NCBI GenBank assembly: GCA_963719135.1
Contig: CAVRAZ010000007.1
Span: forward strand, 372,001-436,000
Direction of reading: 5' to 3'
Length of the DNA: 64,000 bases
From: CAVRAZ01 sp963719135
Lineage (GTDB): Bacteria; Pseudomonadota; Gammaproteobacteria; DSM-19610
The stretch's first letter is position 1, and each line of letters starts with the position of its first letter. The notes under the pieces are model-generated. The model ran no database searches. It worked only from the letters and a program-made list of their open reading frames with translations, and was not told where the DNA came from. The position numbers and the translations under genes are program-made. Of this stretch, positions 1-8,178 are shown piece after piece.

Positions 1-255
1 GTCGAGATCGCGGGCAATGACGTACTTCCTGTCGGCAACGCCGTCGCCGTCGGTGTCCACCAGTGCATAGACGTTGCCGGCCGTGCGCGAGCCGACGAAC
101 AGCGTCCGTTCGCCCAGCGCCATTTGCCGGGCGTTGCCAACGTCGCTCGCGAAGACGTCGATGCGGAATCCGGGCGGCAGCCGAAGACTTTGCAGGTCCG
201 GCGTGGCACCGAACAAGCCGCCGAACAGTGAACCGGCAAGCAGGATGGCCAGCAT
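1..255 (-). CDS. PQQ-dependent sugar (sorbosone-type) dehydrogenase, N-terminal part
   Basis: The gene runs off the left edge; 85 codons are visible, starting at the ATG at 253-255 behind a GAGG ribosome site. The first ~16 residues (MLAILLAGSLFGGLFG) look like a signal peptide. The following LPPGFRIDVFASDV, then VGSRTAGNVYALVDTDGDG, are typical of blade one of the six-bladed propeller of L-sorbosone/PQQ-dependent sugar dehydrogenases, periplasmic enzymes that oxidise sugars. The catalytic and PQQ-binding residues lie outside the window, so substrate and activity cannot be judged. It has the same 14-base start context (GAGGCACCGCAATG) as the GMC oxidoreductase gene at 9734. The family call is from sequence pattern only. 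Confidence 0.6.
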   Translation of the reverse strand, partial: MLAILLAGSLFGGLFGATPDLQSLRLPPGFRIDVFASDVGNARQMALGERTLFVGSRTAGNVYALVDTDGDGVADRKYVIARDLD

Positions 256-270
256 TGCGGTGCCTCCCCA

Positions 271-362
271 ACAAAAAAAGGGGTCGGAGTCGAATTTTTC
301 TTCAGAGACATATTTTTTCCAAAGCGTGAAGGAAAAAAATTCGACTCCGACCCCTTTTTTGT
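271..362. repeat. 92-bp imperfect palindrome (REP/MITE-like)
   Basis: Two ~35-base arms face each other. The left arm (271-304) contains GGGGTCGGAGTCGAATTTTT and the right arm (327-362) its complement, separated by ~22 bases. The same GGGGTCGGAGTCGAA-type core is, from memory, common beside REP-associated transposases in gammaproteobacteria. No transposase is present here. It lies between the 3' end of bamE and the start of the divergent-side dehydrogenase gene, and its A-run/T-run edges could also act as a bidirectional terminator. Confidence 0.7.
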
Positions 363-390
363 TACATGTCTCCGTTTTTTTTTTCGCTTC

Positions 391-855
391 TTAGCCGTTC
401 TTGCCGAAGCCCAGCCAGTACCAGAACCGTGTCAGGAGACCTTCGTCGCGATGGTCCTGCGGCGGCACCGTCACCGTCACCTGCCGGTCGGGCGGCGGCG
501 AGTCCGGCTTCGGTTCGATATCCCCGGAAATGCGCGTCAGCAAGTCGTTCTCGAAATACAGCGTCACGTGGTGGCGTTCGTGATTACCGCTGGATACGCC
601 GGGCTCGAAGTCGTAGATATAGTCCCAGCGCTGGGCATGGAACGGATCGGCGATCGCCGGCGTGCCCATGATGAACAGCACCTGCCGCCTGGCCATGCCC
701 GGCTTGAGCTGATTGACCTCGGTCTGGGTGATGACATTGCCCTGCTGAACGTCGATGCGGTAGACCCACGGCAGGTGCACCGCGATGGGATCGTTGGAGC
801 AACCCGCGACGGCGAATCCCGCAATGATCGTAATAGTGATGAGAAGCTTTCGCAT
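391..855 (-). CDS. bamE: Outer membrane assembly lipoprotein BamE (SmpA/OmlA)
   Basis: Encodes 154 residues, a lipoprotein subunit of the BAM complex that folds beta-barrel proteins into the outer membrane. I chose the ATG at 853-855 because MRKLLITITIIAGFAVAGCS is a classic type II signal with lipobox AVAGC; the longer reading frame upstream lacks this logic. Family hallmarks follow: VYRIDVQQGNVIT, then NQLKPGMARRQVLFIMGTP, then WDYIYDFEPG and LYFENDLLTRI. The C-terminal tail is proline-rich and then ends in a short aromatic segment. It is divergent from fur, an arrangement widely conserved in gammaproteobacteria, so the 142-base gap should hold both promoters. Confidence 0.95.
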   Translation of the reverse strand: MRKLLITITIIAGFAVAGCSNDPIAVHLPWVYRIDVQQGNVITQTEVNQLKPGMARRQVLFIMGTPAIADPFHAQRWDYIYDFEPGVSSGNHERHHVTLYFENDLLTRISGDIEPKPDSPPPDRQVTVTVPPQDHRDEGLLTRFWYWLGFGKNG

Positions 856-997
856 CTGACTTCGTGTAAAATGACCTATGGACACGGCGCCCGTTGCGGC
901 GGGATGATAACCGAAGGTGGCCACCTTTTATACAGGGTTAGCGCCGTTCCCCGCGGCGCGTTCCCGCTGCCGCCCAGCACCCAGGGGACACGACACG

Positions 998-1423
998 ATG
1001 GAATCGAGCGATCTGCGCAAGGCCGGCCTCAAGGTCACGCTGCCGCGCATGCGGATTCTGGAAATTCTGGAGTCCGGCGGCATGCGCCACATGAGCGCGG
1101 AAGACGTCTACAAGCACTTGCTGGAAGGCGCGGAGGACATCGGCCTGGCGACCGTGTACCGGGTGCTGACCCAGTTCGAGGCGGCCGGCCTGGTGACCCG
1201 CCATCATTTCGAGGGCGGCCACTCGGTGTTTGAACTCAACCAGGGCGAGCACCACGACCATATCGTGTGCAGCCAGTGCGGCAAGATCGTCGAGTTCTTC
1301 GACGAGACTATCGAACAGTGCCAGCAGAAGGTCGCGCGGAAGGCCGGTTTCACCATCCGCGACCATTCCCTGACCATCTACGGCGACTGCCTCAAGGACG
1401 ACTGCCCGAATCGCAAAAGATAG
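998..1423 (+). CDS. fur: Ferric uptake regulator Fur
   Basis: 141 residues, the normal length for Fur, the iron-sensing repressor of uptake and storage genes. The N-terminal winged helix shows LKVTLPRMRILEIL and the recognition region GLATVYRVLTQFEAAGLV. The metal-binding half has HHFEGGHSVFEL, EHHDHIVCSQCGK (H, D and the CxxC zinc pair) and a second Cys pair in the CLKDDC tail. The start at 998 gives the usual MESSDLRKAGLKVT; a longer frame from 917 has no family support. Divergent from bamE. Confidence 0.97.
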   Translation: MESSDLRKAGLKVTLPRMRILEILESGGMRHMSAEDVYKHLLEGAEDIGLATVYRVLTQFEAAGLVTRHHFEGGHSVFELNQGEHHDHIVCSQCGKIVEFFDETIEQCQQKVARKAGFTIRDHSLTIYGDCLKDDCPNRKR

Positions 1424-1522
1424 ACTCCGCAACGATCCCGCAGACGGGAACTTGCCGCCTCCCGCGCGTGTCATCGTTGCTCTATCCGAAAAACCAACTC
1501 CAGCCTCCATGAAGAGGCCCCC

Positions 1523-1732
1523 ATGCTTGAACTGGCGGCCACGCTGGTGGTCGGCGAACTCGCCGAAAGCAGCGTCAATCTGTACGCGCGTCCCTGGGTG
1601 AAGTCGACGGATTTCTGGGATGTGCGCTGCGACCTGATCGAAAAGATCAAACTCGCCTTCGATGCGCAGGACATCTCCATTCCGTTCCCGCAGATGGACG
1701 TGCACTGGGAGGGCGCCGGCAAGCCCGCCTGA
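1523..1732 (+). pseudogene. C-terminal remnant of MscS-type mechanosensitive channel
   Basis: An open frame of 69 codons whose product, with ESSVNLYARPWVKSTDFWDV followed by KLAFDAQDISIPFPQ, matches the cytoplasmic C-terminal end of small-conductance mechanosensitive channels. The membrane domain and pore helix (normally another ~200 residues) are absent upstream, where only ~100 bases separate it from fur. It is therefore a gene stump, probably left by a deletion or insertion event at this side of the region. The 1733-1942 stretch that follows is GC-rich and holds nothing I can name. Confidence 0.75.
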
Positions 1733-1942
1733 CGGGCCGGCCGATAGTCGCTTCCGCCCGGGCGTCCCGGCCGCCGCAGCGCGCGAGTTGCCGGGTCGTC
1801 CGACGGCCCGGCAACGTCGAACCGCCGCGGGGCACCCCCCGGGAGGGCGCAGGCCCGATCACCCGCGTTGCGGCGCGCACCACGCCGCTGAACCGGGCTA
1901 TCATGAGCGCCGGTCGGTGTACGCGCGGTGCGGGGGAAGGCG

Positions 1943-3916
1943 ATGGAAAACCGTTGGAACGACGACGAGGCGGCCGGCTTTGCCGGTGACCTGGGCCAGC
2001 GCGTCTACAGCTCGCGCCTGCTCGGCCGCGAGCCGGCGCTGGTGCTGCACGGCGGCGGCAACACCTCGGTCAAGGTGCGCGAAACCAGCCTGCTGGGCGA
2101 ACCGGAAGACATCCTCTACGTGAAGGGCAGCGGCGCCGACCTGGCGCACATCGAAGCGCGCGGTTTTGCGCCCGTGCGCAGCGCGCACCTGTTGCGGCTT
2201 GCGCAACTGCCGGCGCTGAGCGATCCGCAGATGGTCAACGAACTGCGCACCCACATGACCGACGCCGGCGCGCCCACGCCGTCGGTCGAGGCGATTCTGC
2301 ACGCCGTGCTGCCCTTTAAGTTCGTCGACCACACCCACGCCGACGCCGTCGTCACCCTGACCAACACGCCGGACGGCGAACGCCGCGTCCGCGACCTGTA
2401 CGGTGACCGCGTCGTCGTCGTTCCCTACGTCATGCCCGGCTTCGATCTCGCGCGCCTGTGTGCGGCGCTGTTTCCGCGCGAACGCAACCAGCGGACCATC
2501 GGCATGGTGCTGATGAATCATGGCGTGTTCTCGTTCGGCACCGATGCACGCGAGTCCTACGCGCGCATGCTCGAACTGGTCAACCTGGCCGAGAACGAAC
2601 TGAAGGCGCGCAACGCCTGGGCGCTGCGCTGGGAACCCAGGCGGCGGACGCGACGCGCGCTGCGCCTGGACATCGCCGCGCTGCGGTGCGAGATCGCGCA
2701 GGTCGTCGGCCGGCCCGTTTTCCTGCACTGCGCGCGTGACGACCAGGCGCTGGGTTTCGCACAGCGCGACGACCTCGCCGAGATCGCTCAGCAGGGGCCG
2801 CTCACGCCCGATCACGTGATCCGCACGAAACGCGTGCCGATGCTCGGGCGAAACCTGGCCGCCTATGTCGACGCGTACACCCGCTACTTCGACGAACAGG
2901 CCCCCGCGGCGCGAGAACCGAAGAACAGGCTGGACCCCGCGCCGCGTGTCATCCTCGACGCCGACCTGGGTCTGTGCACGGTCGGGCACTCGGCGAAGGA
3001 CGCATTCATCGTGCGCGACATCTACCGGCACAGCATCGACGCGATCGCCCGCGCGACTCTGCTGGACGCATACCGGGCGCTGCCGGCGCGCGACTGCTTC
3101 GACGTCGAATACTGGGATCTCGAACAGGCCAAGCTGCGCAAGGCCGGCAAACCGCCGCTGTTCGGCGGCGAGGTGGCGTTGATCACCGGCGCCGCCTCGG
3201 GCATCGGCAAGGCGTGCGTGCGGTCCTTCCTCGCGCGCGGCGCCGCCGTCGTCGGACTCGACATCGACGCTGCGATCCTCGATGCCGCCGATGAGCCCGG
3301 CTGGCTCGGCCTGCAATGCGACGTCGCCGACGCGGCGCAGCTCGAAGCCGCGCTCGAACAGGCCGTGCAGCATTTCGGCGGCCTGGACATGCTGGTGCTC
3401 AACGCCGGCGTGTTTCCCGGCGGCCGCGACATCGCCGACCTGACGGCGGACGAATGGTCGCGCGTGCTGCGCATCAACCTCGACGCCAACCTGACGCTGC
3501 TGCGGCTCGCCCACCCGCTGCTGAAACTGGCCCCGGCCCAAGGCCGCGTGGTCGTCATCGGTTCGAAGAACGTCGCCGCCCCCGGTCCCGGCGCGGCCGC
3601 CTATTCGGCATCGAAGGCGGCGCTCACCCAGTTGATGCGCGTCGCCGTGCTCGAATGGGCCGGCGACGGGATCCGGCTGAACGAACTGCACCCCGACGCC
3701 GTGTTCGACACCGGCCTCTGGACCGGCGAAGTGCTGGCGGCCCGCGCGAAGCACTACGGCGTGAGCGTCGAACAGTACAAACGCCGCAACCTGCTCAAGA
3801 CCGAAATCCACAGCCGCGACGTCGCCGAACTGACCGCGGAACTCTGCGGCCCGTTGTTCGCGAAGACCACCGGCGCGCAGATTCCGGTCGACGGCGGCGA
3901 TTTGCGGGTGGTGTGA
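1943..3916 (+). CDS. Bifunctional class II aldolase / short-chain dehydrogenase
   Basis: 657 residues in two halves. Residues ~15-250 are a class II aldolase/adducin fold: LHGGGNTSVK phosphate loop, then VDHTHADAV with the metal-binding HTH, then MNHGVFSFG. Residues ~415-655 are an SDR dehydrogenase with the TGAASGIGKA dinucleotide loop, LNAGVFPGG, and the catalytic AYSASKA (Tyr-x3-Lys). Proteins of this architecture act on sugar phosphates such as rhamnulose-1-phosphate or related deoxy sugars; the substrate here is not determined by what I can see. ATG 1943 follows GGGGAAGG; a GTG at 1928 in frame is less likely. No sugar-catabolic neighbours are present, so the role is open. Confidence 0.85.
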   Translation: MENRWNDDEAAGFAGDLGQRVYSSRLLGREPALVLHGGGNTSVKVRETSLLGEPEDILYVKGSGADLAHIEARGFAPVRSAHLLRLAQLPALSDPQMVNELRTHMTDAGAPTPSVEAILHAVLPFKFVDHTHADAVVTLTNTPDGERRVRDLYGDRVVVVPYVMPGFDLARLCAALFPRERNQRTIGMVLMNHGVFSFGTDARESYARMLELVNLAENELKARNAWALRWEPRRRTRRALRLDIAALRCEIAQVVGRPVFLHCARDDQALGFAQRDDLAEIAQQGPLTPDHVIRTKRVPMLGRNLAAYVDAYTRYFDEQAPAAREPKNRLDPAPRVILDADLGLCTVGHSAKDAFIVRDIYRHSIDAIARATLLDAYRALPARDCFDVEYWDLEQAKLRKAGKPPLFGGEVALITGAASGIGKACVRSFLARGAAVVGLDIDAAILDAADEPGWLGLQCDVADAAQLEAALEQAVQHFGGLDMLVLNAGVFPGGRDIADLTADEWSRVLRINLDANLTLLRLAHPLLKLAPAQGRVVVIGSKNVAAPGPGAAAYSASKAALTQLMRVAVLEWAGDGIRLNELHPDAVFDTGLWTGEVLAARAKHYGVSVEQYKRRNLLKTEIHSRDVAELTAELCGPLFAKTTGAQIPVDGGDLRVV

Positions 3917-3977
3917 AGATCGGCGGGCGGGGAAACCGGTATACTGCCCACGGATTTTCGATGCCGGGGTGCGAGTG

Positions 3978-4388
3978 ATGAAAGTCTGTCGTGAATGCGG
4001 GCACAGCGTCAGCGAACAGGCCTTTTCCTGTCCGGGCTGCGGCGCTCCCTATCCTGCCCGGGAAAAATGGGACGGGTGGGGATTCGAGTACAAATCCAGG
4101 GCGACGTTGTTAGGCTTGCCGCTGCTGCACATCTCGTTCAAATACCGTCCCAACAAGGTTCCGGTCGTCGCCAAGGGTGTAATATCGATAGGCCAGTTCG
4201 GTGCGGGGATCATCAATATCTCGCAATTCGGAATCGGCGTCATCAGCATCAGCCAGTTCACGGTCGCCGTCTATGCGGTCGCTCAGTTCGCCTTCGCGTA
4301 TTCATGCATTGCGCAGATCGGCATCTATGTCGACCAGGGATACGGGCAGATTGTGCGCAGGCTCGGCGATCTCCTGGGCAGCTTCTGA
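3978..4388 (+). CDS. Zinc-ribbon protein with decapeptide QFG repeats
   Basis: 136 residues of unknown function. The N-terminus has CRECGHSVSEQAFSCPGCG, two CxxC pairs forming a zinc ribbon. After a linker the C-terminal half consists of about five degenerate ten-residue units of the form I-x-I-x-Q-F-G-x-G (GQFGAG, SQFGIG, SQFTVA, AQFAFA, AQIGIY). That could pack as a short beta-solenoid or as a hydrophobic membrane-lying sheet. I start at ATG 3978. The gene stands alone between the aldolase fusion and the TMEM175-like gene; I do not recognise a named family beyond zinc-ribbon proteins. Confidence 0.65.
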   Translation: MKVCRECGHSVSEQAFSCPGCGAPYPAREKWDGWGFEYKSRATLLGLPLLHISFKYRPNKVPVVAKGVISIGQFGAGIINISQFGIGVISISQFTVAVYAVAQFAFAYSCIAQIGIYVDQGYGQIVRRLGDLLGSF

Positions 4389-4564
4389 GCCGGCGCCGAT
4401 TCGGGGACGGCAGGCTTGAGCCGCTTGTCCCGCCGGCCGGTGACGCACGCTGACAATGGCAGACCGGTGCCCCGGTAGGCGTTGGGCTTCGTGCCTCAGC
4501 CCAAACTACATTGATGCAACGATTGCGTATACTGTCCCCGTAGGGGCGCGGAAGGTGGTGTGAA

Positions 4565-5161
4565 ATGGGCAAGAACCGGCTTGAAGCCTTCAGCGACGGC
4601 GTGATCGCCATCATCATCACCATCATGGTGCTGGAGCTGAAAGTGCCGCACGGCGACCGCATCGACGTGCTGTGGCCGCTGTGGCCGGTGTTCCTGAGCT
4701 ATGTTCTCAGTTTCATCTATCTGGGCATCTACTGGAACAATCACCACCACATGCTGCATACCTGCCGCGAGGTCACCGGACCCATTCTCTGGTCCAATCT
4801 CTACCTGCTGTTCTGGCTGTCGCTGATACCCTTCGCGACGGGCTGGATGGGCGAGAATCACTTCGCCGCGGCGCCGTCGGCACTCTATGGCCTTGTACTG
4901 CTCATGGCGGCTATCGCTTATTTCAATTTGCAGCGCCAGATCATCCGGTCCCAGGGCGAAGACTCGCTTCTGAAGAAAGCGATCGGCGGCGACTGGAAGG
5001 GCAAGTTGTCGCCCGTTCTGTACGCGACCGCCATCGCGTCGACCTGCTGGCTGCAGTGGGTGTCCATCGGTCTCTATGCGTTCGTTGCGTTCCTGTGGCT
5101 GATTCCGGATCGGCGCATAGAACGGGTGCTGGTGAATGGGAATTCGACCGAACCGACATGA
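4565..5161 (+). CDS. TMEM175-family (DUF1211) membrane channel-like protein
   Basis: 198 residues with the signature RLEAFSDGVIAIIITIMVLE at the very N-terminus; the FSDGV motif in the first transmembrane helix defines bacterial TMEM175 potassium-channel homologues. Further hydrophobic helices follow (VLSFIYLGIYWNNHHHML, then LYLLFWLSLIPFATGWMG, and two near the C-terminus), about six in all, the usual size for the bacterial tetramer-forming form. Its stop overlaps the next gene start by ATGA at 5158-5161, so the two are probably co-translated. Ion selectivity cannot be read from sequence alone. Confidence 0.85.
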   Translation: MGKNRLEAFSDGVIAIIITIMVLELKVPHGDRIDVLWPLWPVFLSYVLSFIYLGIYWNNHHHMLHTCREVTGPILWSNLYLLFWLSLIPFATGWMGENHFAAAPSALYGLVLLMAAIAYFNLQRQIIRSQGEDSLLKKAIGGDWKGKLSPVLYATAIASTCWLQWVSIGLYAFVAFLWLIPDRRIERVLVNGNSTEPT

Positions 5162-6645
5162 CAACCTCCGACACCTTGTCCGTACCACCCGCCGCCCCAG
5201 CCTCGCAGTACGCTCTGGTGTGCGCGTTGTTCCAGCGCGTGCTCGGCGTGATCTGCTTCATCGCCTTTGCCTCGATCGGCGTGCAGATCCTGGGGCTGGC
5301 CGGCAGTCAGGGCATTCAGCCGTTCGCGGACGTGCTCGCGGGGCTGGCCGACACACCGGGGCTGCAAAAATATTTCGAATTGCCCACGCTGTTCTGGTTG
5401 AACTCCAGCGACGCGGCGCTGGTCGGCGCCGCCGTGGCCGGTTGCGTTGCGTCGGTGATGATCGTGCTGGACCTGTGGCCGCGCCTGGCCTTCGTCCTGG
5501 TGTACGCGCTCTATCTCTCGCTGTACCACGCCGGCGGCACCTTCATGACCTTCCAGTGGGACGGGTTGCTGCTGGAGGCGGCGTTCCTGGCGATCTTTCT
5601 GACGCCGAAGTCGCGCATCGCCATCTGGCTGTTCTACTGGCTGCTGTTCCGCCTGCGTTTCATGTCCGGGCTGGCCAAGCTGACGGTCGGCGACCCGACC
5701 TGGAGCGGGCTGACCGCACTGAACTATTATTTCCAGGTGCAGCCGCTGCCGAGCCCGCTGGCCTGGTATGCGCAGAATCTGCCCGAGTGGCTGCTGCGCT
5801 TCGGTACCGGCGCGACGCTGTTCGTCGAACTGGTCGTGCCGTTCATGATCTTTCTGCCGCGCCGCTGGCGTTTCGCCGCCGCCTGGATCACGATTTTCTG
5901 GCAGTTTCTGATTGTGCTCACCAGCAACCATAACTGGTTCAACTTTCTGACCGTTGCCCTGTGCCTGTTCCTGTTCGACGATCGCGCACTCGAGCGCGTG
6001 CTGCCGCGGAAGCTGGTCGGTGTACTGCGGCGCAAACCGGTGTTCGAGCCCGGTGCGCTGCAGCGGCTGGCGCTGGGGGGCATTGCGCTGGTCACCGCAT
6101 TCGTCAGCCTGTACCAGTTCCGCGAACTGATCAGGCTGAAAGCGGAGACCGGATTCCCGGGCGAAGTGCTGACGTATGCCGAGTCCTTCCGACTGGTGAA
6201 CAAATACCATGTGTTCCCGACGATGAAGACCGAACGCATCGAGTTGCGCATCGAGGGTTCGCAGGACGGCACGACCTGGAAGCAGTACGTGTTCAAGTAC
6301 AAACCCGGCGACCCGAAACGCATGCCCACCTGGAACATCCCGCACCAGCCGCGCCTCGACTGGCGGTTGTGGTTCGTCACCGAGGGACCGGTGCACCTGC
6401 GCTGGTTTCACGCCTTCCTGCACCGCCTGCTGTTCGGGTCGCCGCCGGTCACGGCGCTGTTGAAGACCAACCCCTTCCCGGATCAGCCGCCGCGCTACAT
6501 TCGCGTCGAGGCCGACCGGTACCGGTTCACCACGCCGGAGGAACGCAAGGCGACCGGCGACTGGTGGCACATCGAACCGCTGGGCGCCTTCGAGCCGCTG
6601 CCCTGGATGGAACGTCAGGTGCCCCAGGGAACCTCTGATAATTGA
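5158..6645 (+). CDS. Lipase maturation factor family membrane protein
   Basis: 495 residues. The start is taken at ATG 5158, overlapping the previous stop; the same frame is open much further upstream but only as an antiframe of the TMEM175 gene. Multiple transmembrane helices lead into the family hallmarks TFMTFQWDGLLLEAAFLAI, FRLRFMSGLAKL and NHNWFNFLT, and a soluble C-terminal domain with WHIEPLGAFEPLPW. Eukaryotic LMF1/2 act in ER lipase folding; the job of bacterial members is unknown. The C-terminus ends immediately before a REP cluster, which may help terminate the TMEM175-LMF transcript. Confidence 0.88.
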   Translation: MTTSDTLSVPPAAPASQYALVCALFQRVLGVICFIAFASIGVQILGLAGSQGIQPFADVLAGLADTPGLQKYFELPTLFWLNSSDAALVGAAVAGCVASVMIVLDLWPRLAFVLVYALYLSLYHAGGTFMTFQWDGLLLEAAFLAIFLTPKSRIAIWLFYWLLFRLRFMSGLAKLTVGDPTWSGLTALNYYFQVQPLPSPLAWYAQNLPEWLLRFGTGATLFVELVVPFMIFLPRRWRFAAAWITIFWQFLIVLTSNHNWFNFLTVALCLFLFDDRALERVLPRKLVGVLRRKPVFEPGALQRLALGGIALVTAFVSLYQFRELIRLKAETGFPGEVLTYAESFRLVNKYHVFPTMKTERIELRIEGSQDGTTWKQYVFKYKPGDPKRMPTWNIPHQPRLDWRLWFVTEGPVHLRWFHAFLHRLLFGSPPVTALLKTNPFPDQPPRYIRVEADRYRFTTPEERKATGDWWHIEPLGAFEPLPWMERQVPQGTSDN

Positions 6646-6673
6646 GGTCTGCATAAATGGTCGACAAGTTTGA

Positions 6674-6819
6674 CCGTCATCCCGGCGCAGGCCGGAATCC
6701 AGCCGCCGCCGCGCCAATGGATTCCGGCCTGCGCCGGAATGACGGCAAAGGCGGATCGTCTGTCACGCATTTGTGCAAACCTCGATAACTCGTCACTCCG
6801 GCCTGCGCCGGAATGACGT
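6674..6819. repeat. REP-type palindrome cluster
   Basis: Three copies, in both orientations, of the REP core (CGTCATCCCGGCGCAGGCC type with its inverted half GGCCTGCGCCGGAATGACG) lie between two convergent genes. They are of the same family as those at 10.7, 23.4, 32.3, 35.5, 37.8, 40.3, 43.5 and 45.8 kb. Confidence 0.9.
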
Positions 6820-6852
6820 TTATGGATTTGATCAGAGGTGCCCTGGCCCGCG

Positions 6853-7430
6853 TCACAAACGCTTGATCCGCAGGTTGCGGAACTGCACGACTTCGGTGTG
6901 ACACTGCAGGCCGATATAGCCTTCCACGCGTTTGTTCAAACCCGAGGCGGGCGCGTCCATTGCCAGCAGCGGGGGGAATTCGCCGCCGGTGACCCGGTCG
7001 CCGTTGATCCTGACCTCGATGTTGCGGCCTTGCACCTGGATCTCGCAACTGTTCCAGCAGGCGGTCCTGCCCGTGCTGCGCGGCTGGACGACCTTCGCCG
7101 CCCATAGACGCGCCGGGAACACGCCGTAGACTGCGCCGGTCTTGTACAGCGGCGAACCGGCGATCTGGTTGGCGTGATCGTGGCCGTGCTCGTCGATCTG
7201 CACTTCGATGGTCGAGTCATAGAAGTTGCTGTCGAGCACCACCGGTCGCGGCATGCGCAGAAAGACGCCCGAGTTCGCGCTGATCTCGAACGCGCGCCAG
7301 TCCAGGCGCAGTATGAAATCGCCGAACCTGTCGCCCGTGTACCGCAGTACGCCCAGCGCCGGCGTGAGATTGTCCACGCCCGCACCGAGGATCGGCTGAT
7401 CGGGGTCGGCGACGTTCGAAGAACTGCCCG
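6853..7430 (-). CDS. C-terminal DUF1080 (3-keto-disaccharide hydrolase-like) segment of a frameshifted fusion gene
   Basis: This is the last third of the gene that starts at 9734. The readable segment begins near NVADPDQPILGAGVDNL and continues through YTGDRFGDFILRLDWRAFEI, SGVFLRMPRP, then AVYGVFPARLWAAKVVQP and NSCEIQVQGRNIEVRINGD, ending GYIGLQCHTEVVQFRNLRIK. This is the concanavalin-like DUF1080 fold, often found in secreted sugar-processing proteins. It is in a different frame from the middle segment; the shift lies in a GC-rich stretch at about 7425-7440. DUF1080 as a tail on a GMC oxidoreductase is plausible as a carbohydrate-binding or hydrolytic module. Confidence 0.75.
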
Positions 7431-8178
7431 CTGCCGCCCGGTACGATTTCCCAGCCGTCGGCGACGTAGTTGCCGCTGTACAGCGATTCGAACCCGGCTT
7501 CGACGCCGGTGAAATCCGCCGACGTACAGCGGCGGATGATCGAAGCGGCGGTCCGCCGCGCCAGCGCGATGCCGGTCAACACCGGATTGGCCGACCCCAC
7601 CGTGGGAAACAGCGCCTGGTCGACGCAATAAGCGTTGGTGACATGATGGAAGCGGCCGTAGCTGTCGGTCACCGACTTGTTCGGATCAGTGCCCATCCAC
7701 AGCGTACCGGATTCGTGATAGGTCGTGCCGATGCCGTCGGCACCGCCGCCGAGAAATTCCACCGGCAATGTGGCGGACTGTTCCTTGATGACTTCCAGCG
7801 TGCCGTTCTCGATTCTGAAGTCGGGACGGAACAGCGGCGCCGGCGGCGGGCCGGAGATGTTGAGCCCGTCGGTCGCGAAGCGCGCGCTGTGGCAGGGACA
7901 GGTGAACAGGCCCTGCGGGCCGTCCCAGTCGACGAAGCAGCCCTCGTGCGTGCAGGTGCCGTCGATCACGCGGATCTGCCCGCCGAAACGGCCGATGAAG
8001 AAGCGCCCGCCCGCCGTGTTTTCCGTCACATAGCCGTTGTCGGGAATGCTGTTGAGCGGCACCTGCGCCAGCACTTCGGTGGTCGCGTCGGGTTGCGGGC
8101 CGGTGCCGCCGGTGCCGCCCGCCGCCTGGCCGGCCAGTGCATCGATGAACTCGAACGCGGCCTCGTCCTGCGCCGCCC
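7430..8178 (-). CDS. Middle segment: Rieske [2Fe-2S] domain plus GMC oxidoreductase C-terminal domain
   Basis: This segment continues the GMC gene after a frameshift at 8176-8178. It first gives a Rieske domain: GRFFIGRFGGQIRVIDGTC with the CTHEGC and CPCHSA cluster ligands. It then returns to the GMC substrate domain with GTTYHESGTLWMGTD, AYCVDQALFPTVGSANP and VLTGIALARR, the conserved C-terminal GMC box. A Rieske cluster inserted before the C-terminal GMC box suggests an intramolecular electron outlet, as opposed to an oxygen-using oxidase; that is inference. The frame is lost again at about 7430, where DUF1080 continues. Confidence 0.75.

Noticed and set aside
1901..3811. 636-codon frame on the minus strand opposite the aldolase/SDR gene
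   Set aside because: Antisense shadow in GC-rich DNA; the plus-strand frame has all the family motifs.
5074..6717. 547-codon frame opposite the lipase maturation factor gene
   Set aside because: Shadow frame rich in Arg, Gln and Gly; the plus frame has clear family motifs.
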